64,000 nt of DNA from an uncultured Senegalimassilia sp. (lineage in GTDB: Bacteria > Actinomycetota > Coriobacteriia > Coriobacteriales > Eggerthellaceae): contig NZ_CAKUAT010000003.1 in the NCBI RefSeq assembly GCF_934636665.1, positions 85,275 through 149,274 on the forward strand. The letters are read 5' to 3'. Position numbers and translations under genes: made by a program. The notes under the pieces are model-generated. The model searched no databases. It saw only the letters and a list, made by a program, of their open reading frames with translations, and was not told the DNA's origin. Below, piece by piece: positions 61,180-64,000 of this stretch. How positions within the stretch are numbered: the first letter of the stretch is position 1; the number at the start of each line of letters is the position of its first letter.

Positions 61180-62625
61180 GGGGATGCGGACAAATAGTTG
61201 GACCGAGTCGGTCCGGTTAGGAGTTCGCGAATGCCAAGCTACACGGACGAGCAGAAGCGCAGGGCCGTCGACATGGTCGAGGAGTGCGGCGGATCGGTGA
61301 CGCGCGCGATGCGCAAGCTGGGATATCCCACGTGCCAGACGCTGTACCACTGGCCGAACCGGCGCGATGCGTCGCACGAGAGAAGGGCCGGCAGGCCTTG
61401 GAGCCATTACGACCCGGCGCTGAAGGCGCAGGCCGTGGCGTTCGTGAGGTCGGGCATGGCCGGCAAGGACGTCGCCGAGATGCTGGGTGTGTCGAGCGCC
61501 GCGGTGGTCTACAATTGGGCCAGAGCCGCAGAAGACCCGAGCCCCGCGGCGGCGGACAGGAGCCCCATAGAACCCATGAGAGATTCCGACGACAGGGCGT
61601 ACGACGGCTTCGAGGGAAGCCCGGAAGAGCGCGTGCGCAAGCTCGAGCTCGAGAACGACATACTGAGGGCGGCGGCGAAGGTTTTAAAAGCCGAAAGCCC
61701 CAGCCCGATGACGAACAGGGAGAAAGCCCTGGTCATAAACGAGCTGCGGGCGACGACGGGAAGAAGCTTGAAAGAGCCCACCGATTCCTTGAGGATATCG
61801 AAGAGCTCCTATGAGTACCAGCGAGCGGCGCTCTGCAGGCCGGACAAGTACGCCGAGCTGCGGGCGCGCGTGCGCGAGGTGTTCGAGGGCGCGAACGCCT
61901 CGCGCGGCTACCGCTACGTCACGCACGCGCTGCGGTCGGGCGACGACCCGGTGGTGGCGTCCGAGAAGGTGGTGCGGCGCATCATGCGCGAGGAGGGCCT
62001 TTCGGTCGTGTACGCGAAGAGGAAAGCGAAGTACAGCTCGTACAAAGGCGAGATATCCGATGCGCCAGAGAACCTGGTCAACCGCGATTTCCGTGCCGAC
62101 GCCCCTAACGAGCTGTGGCTCACGGACATCACCGAGTTCGGCCTGGCGGACGGCAAGGTCTACCTCTCCCCGATCCTCGACTGCTTCGACGGAGGGCTGC
62201 CCGCCTGGTCGATAGGCACGAGGCCCGACGCCGAGCTCGCCAACAGCAGCCTCGAGGCGGCGTGCGGCACGCTCCGCGAGGGCCAGCGCCCCGTGGCCCA
62301 CTCCGATCGCGGTTGCCACTACCGTTGGCCGGGCTGGATAGCGATCTGCGACGAAAACCACCTGACCAGGTCGATGTCGAAGAAGGGATGCAGCCCGGAC
62401 AACTCGGCGATGGAGGGATTCTTCGGCAGGCTCAAGAACGAGTTCTTCCACCATCGGGATTGGTCGGGCGTGACGACACCCGAGTTCTGCCGCATGCTCG
62501 ACGCCTATCTGAGATACTACAACGAGGAGCGGCCGAAGGAGAAGCTGGGCTGGATGAGCCCGATGCAGTACCGCAGGAGCCTAGGGCTGGCGGCGTAGCC
62601 GGTCCAAGGAAATGTCCGCATCCCC
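61180..62625 (+). mobile_element. IS3-family element 2
   Basis: Inverted ends at 61180-61205 and 62600-62625 both start GGGGATGCGGACA and end TTGGACCG, with four mismatches over 26 bp. The 1446-bp element lies 45 bp upstream of the IS1182 transposase ATG, in its leader. A 3-bp TAC beside each end is a possible but weak target duplication. Confidence 0.88.
61231..62598 (+). CDS. IS3 element 2 transposase, single fused ORF
   Basis: A 455-residue transposase. Two helix-turn-helix motifs (about 4-45 and 60-100) are followed by a zipper, then the DDE core: LWLTDITEF, VAHSDRGCHY and NSAMEGFFGRLKNE. orfA and orfB parts are in one frame. AGGAG precedes the ATG at 61231. A T TTA AAA heptamer persists at 61683-61689; -1 slippage there would give a product ending at 61814. 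Confidence 0.93.
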   Translation: MPSYTDEQKRRAVDMVEECGGSVTRAMRKLGYPTCQTLYHWPNRRDASHERRAGRPWSHYDPALKAQAVAFVRSGMAGKDVAEMLGVSSAAVVYNWARAAEDPSPAAADRSPIEPMRDSDDRAYDGFEGSPEERVRKLELENDILRAAAKVLKAESPSPMTNREKALVINELRATTGRSLKEPTDSLRISKSSYEYQRAALCRPDKYAELRARVREVFEGANASRGYRYVTHALRSGDDPVVASEKVVRRIMREEGLSVVYAKRKAKYSSYKGEISDAPENLVNRDFRADAPNELWLTDITEFGLADGKVYLSPILDCFDGGLPAWSIGTRPDAELANSSLEAACGTLREGQRPVAHSDRGCHYRWPGWIAICDENHLTRSMSKKGCSPDNSAMEGFFGRLKNEFFHHRDWSGVTTPEFCRMLDAYLRYYNEERPKEKLGWMSPMQYRRSLGLAA

Positions 62626-62716
62626 TTACCTATTCTATCATATCCCCATGTCAGAGGCCATTTTATGCTATTGCGACACCAGCGGGGAGGCTGTCTGGGG
62701 AATCTGAAAAAAGAAA
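62626..62716. other. Leader remnant of the IS1182-like element
   Basis: Short sequence between IS3 element 2 and the element-end hairpin. On the minus strand it contains TATGAT, which may be part of the original transposase promoter now separated from its gene by the IS3 insertion. Confidence 0.4.
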
Positions 62717-62747
62717 GCCCGCCAAGACTTTTCCGATCTTGGCGGGC
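62717..62747 (-). terminator. Terminator inside the right end of the IS1182-like element
   Basis: GCCCGCCAAGA at 62717-62727 and TCTTGGCGGGC at 62737-62747 form an 11-bp stem, followed on the minus strand by TTTCTTTTTT. It can stop transcripts entering from rmlCD. Confidence 0.9.
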
Positions 62748-62803
62748 CGAGCTGTAACACTAGTTTTGATACAGCCCCATTTCATTCAAGAGAGCAATTG
62801 AAT

Positions 62804-64000
62804 CTAAATCTGCTCAAGATATCTAGAGAGCCTTTCGCTCCAATCATCGGGCTCAAAGCCAGCAGACTGAAGCTTGCCCAGGCCTAGCGCCGAGTGAACG
62901 GGACGAGGTGAAATCGGGCCCTTGGCGCTGGCGTAGTACTCGGCGGTCGAGACGGGCTTGACGGCGTCGGCGTTGCCGTTGCGCAGCTCGAAGGCCTTCG
63001 CGGCGATGTCGGCCCAGGAGGCGACCTTGCCGGAGCCGGTGAGGTTGTACGTGCCGTAGACGCACGGGCTGTTCGGCCCCTTCTCGCCGTCGCGGTAACC
63101 CAGCAGCCAGAAGATGCCCTCGGCCATGTCGCGGGTGAAGGTGAGGCGGCCGAACTGGTCGTCCACCACCGTCACTTGTTTCAGCGAATCATCGGGGTCG
63201 GCGCAGCGGTCGGAGAGCGCCGCCATGGTCTTCACGAAGTTCTTGCCATCGCCGATGACCCAGCTGGAGCGCACGATGTAGTGCCTGGGGCAGTTGCCCA
63301 CGGCGATGTCGCCGGCAGCCTTGGTCTGTCCGTAGACGCCGAGCGGGCTGAAGGGCTCGTCCTCGTCGTGCTCCTCGCGCGTGCCGTCGAAGACGTAGTC
63401 GCTGGAGACGTGCACGAGCGTTATGCCGTGCTCGGCGCAAACCTTGGCCAGCAGCGCCGGGCCCTGCGCATTCGCCGCCCAGGCGGCGGCGCGGCCCTCG
63501 GGGGTCTCGGCGGCGTCGACGGCGGTGTAGGCGCCGCAGTTGATGACGGTGCCGTAGAGCGTCCAATCGACCTTGGAATAGTCGGCAGGATCCGAGAAGT
63601 CGAACTCGTCGCGGTCGCCGAAATCGAAGGATTCCGCCACGCCGCGCTCCTCGGCGAGCTCTCGCACCGCGCGGCCGAGCTGGCCGTTGGCGCCGGTGAC
63701 GAGCGTGCGGCGGGGCGCCATGGGGACGGCATCCTTGAGCATGGGGTGCGCCTTGTCGGCCTCGGACAGCTCGCACTCGTCGAGCGGGATCGGCCACTTG
63801 ATGCCGAGCCCGGGGTCGGCGAGGTTGACGAAGGTGTAGGTCTTCTTGAGCTCGGCGGACCAGTGAGCGTTCACCAGGTAGGTGTAGGCCGTGCCGTCCT
63901 CGAGCGCCTGGAAGGAGTTGCCCACGCCGCGGGGCACGTAGATGGCCTTGGAGGGGTCGATGACGCACGTGTAGACCTCGCCGAAGCTCTTACCCGGGCG
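62804..64000 (-). CDS. rmlCD: Fused dTDP-4-dehydrorhamnose 3,5-epimerase/reductase (partial)
   Basis: The frame is open from the window edge (5' end outside). The first 90 or so residues visible are the end of an RmlC cupin (GKSFGEVYTCVIDPSK, PRGVGNSFQAL, GIKWPIP). They run without a stop into an RmlD short-chain reductase with LVTGANGQLGRAV, SSDYVFDG, YGQTKAAGD and RSSWVIGDG. Together they convert dTDP-4-keto-6-deoxyglucose to dTDP-L-rhamnose for surface glycan. The base composition is more GC-rich than the adjoining glycan genes. Its 3' end abuts the inserted element; the stop at 62804 is intact. Confidence 0.94.
   Translation of the reverse strand, partial: RPGKSFGEVYTCVIDPSKAIYVPRGVGNSFQALEDGTAYTYLVNAHWSAELKKTYTFVNLADPGLGIKWPIPLDECELSEADKAHPMLKDAVPMAPRRTLVTGANGQLGRAVRELAEERGVAESFDFGDRDEFDFSDPADYSKVDWTLYGTVINCGAYTAVDAAETPEGRAAAWAANAQGPALLAKVCAEHGITLVHVSSDYVFDGTREEHDEDEPFSPLGVYGQTKAAGDIAVGNCPRHYIVRSSWVIGDGKNFVKTMAALSDRCADPDDSLKQVTVVDDQFGRLTFTRDMAEGIFWLLGYRDGEKGPNSPCVYGTYNLTGSGKVASWADIAAKAFELRNGNADAVKPVSTAEYYASAKGPISPRPVHSALGLGKLQSAGFEPDDWSERLSRYLEQI

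Larger units (their letters stand above)
58882..62781. mobile_element. IS1182-like element carrying two nested IS3 elements
   Basis: Perfect 18-bp inverted ends AATGGGGCTGTATCAAAA lie at 58882-58899 and, inverted, at 62764-62781. Between them are the two ends of an IS1182-type transposase on the minus strand, interrupted by one IS3 element (59530-60844). A second IS3 element sits in the leader region (61180-62625). The whole block is 3.9 kb and lies between a GT2 gene and rmlCD. No clean target duplication was recognised. Confidence 0.85.

Overview
The window looks like a high-GC, anaerobic, gut-type actinobacterium of the Coriobacteriia, most likely an Eggerthellaceae relative. This is inferred from the gene set (bile salt hydrolase with Bifidobacterium/coriobacterial-type motifs, NiaR-regulated nadABC, a DUF512-der-plsY-gpsA run, ScpAB, Coriobacteria-like IS3 elements) and from strong GC-rich third positions that throw long antisense shadow ORFs. 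No rRNA, CRISPR array or prophage is visible. The genus cannot be fixed from the sequence alone.

Layout. 1-12 kb: amidohydrolase, an atypical EF-G-like GTPase, a small glycine/alanine-rich membrane-type protein, bile salt hydrolase, a Mrp/NBP35 ATPase and a 1171-residue surface M6-type metalloprotease, separated by long intergenic stretches that carry REP-like palindromic repeats. 12-27.6 kb: mostly minus-strand housekeeping runs, namely DUF512 radical SAM-der-plsY-gpsA, a LytTR regulator, ispH, tyrA-aroA-cmk-plsC with overlapping stop/start codons, M50 peptidase-scpA-scpB-rluB, and serC. 27.8-32.3 kb: a plus-strand NAD operon nadA-nadB-nadC-niaR behind a 13+13 bp palindrome that is the likely NiaR operator. 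32.5-36.9 kb: a minus-strand signalling operon of a one-pass membrane protein, a Ser/Thr kinase with C-terminal membrane helices and an FHA-like protein. 36.9-40.1 kb: trmL, an ABC-F ATPase and tRNA-Asn.

40.4-64 kb is a cell-surface glycan region, visibly less GC-rich in its core (43.5-58.9 kb). It holds a large polytopic GT-C-like protein divergent from an orphan HPt protein. Two plus-strand cytidylyltransferase genes follow (one fused to a choline kinase-like domain), converging on an eight-gene minus-strand operon: GT2, DUF2304, LicD, flippase, GT4, LicD, class V aminotransferase, and a TagD-Gfo/Idh/MocA fusion. Next come a GT4, a large membrane protein and a GT2. Together these could make, activate (as CDP derivatives), attach and export phospho-substituted surface glycans. 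The glycan region is interrupted by a nested insertion-sequence block (58.88-62.78 kb): an IS1182-like element carrying two different IS3-family insertions. The window ends inside a fused rmlC-rmlD (dTDP-rhamnose) gene.

The most interesting items are the CDP-substituent locus with its unusual fusions, the kinase/FHA/membrane operon, shared low-complexity inserts across the NAD operon proteins, a palindrome-of-palindromes REP-like family, the nested IS block, and two near-leaderless promoters.
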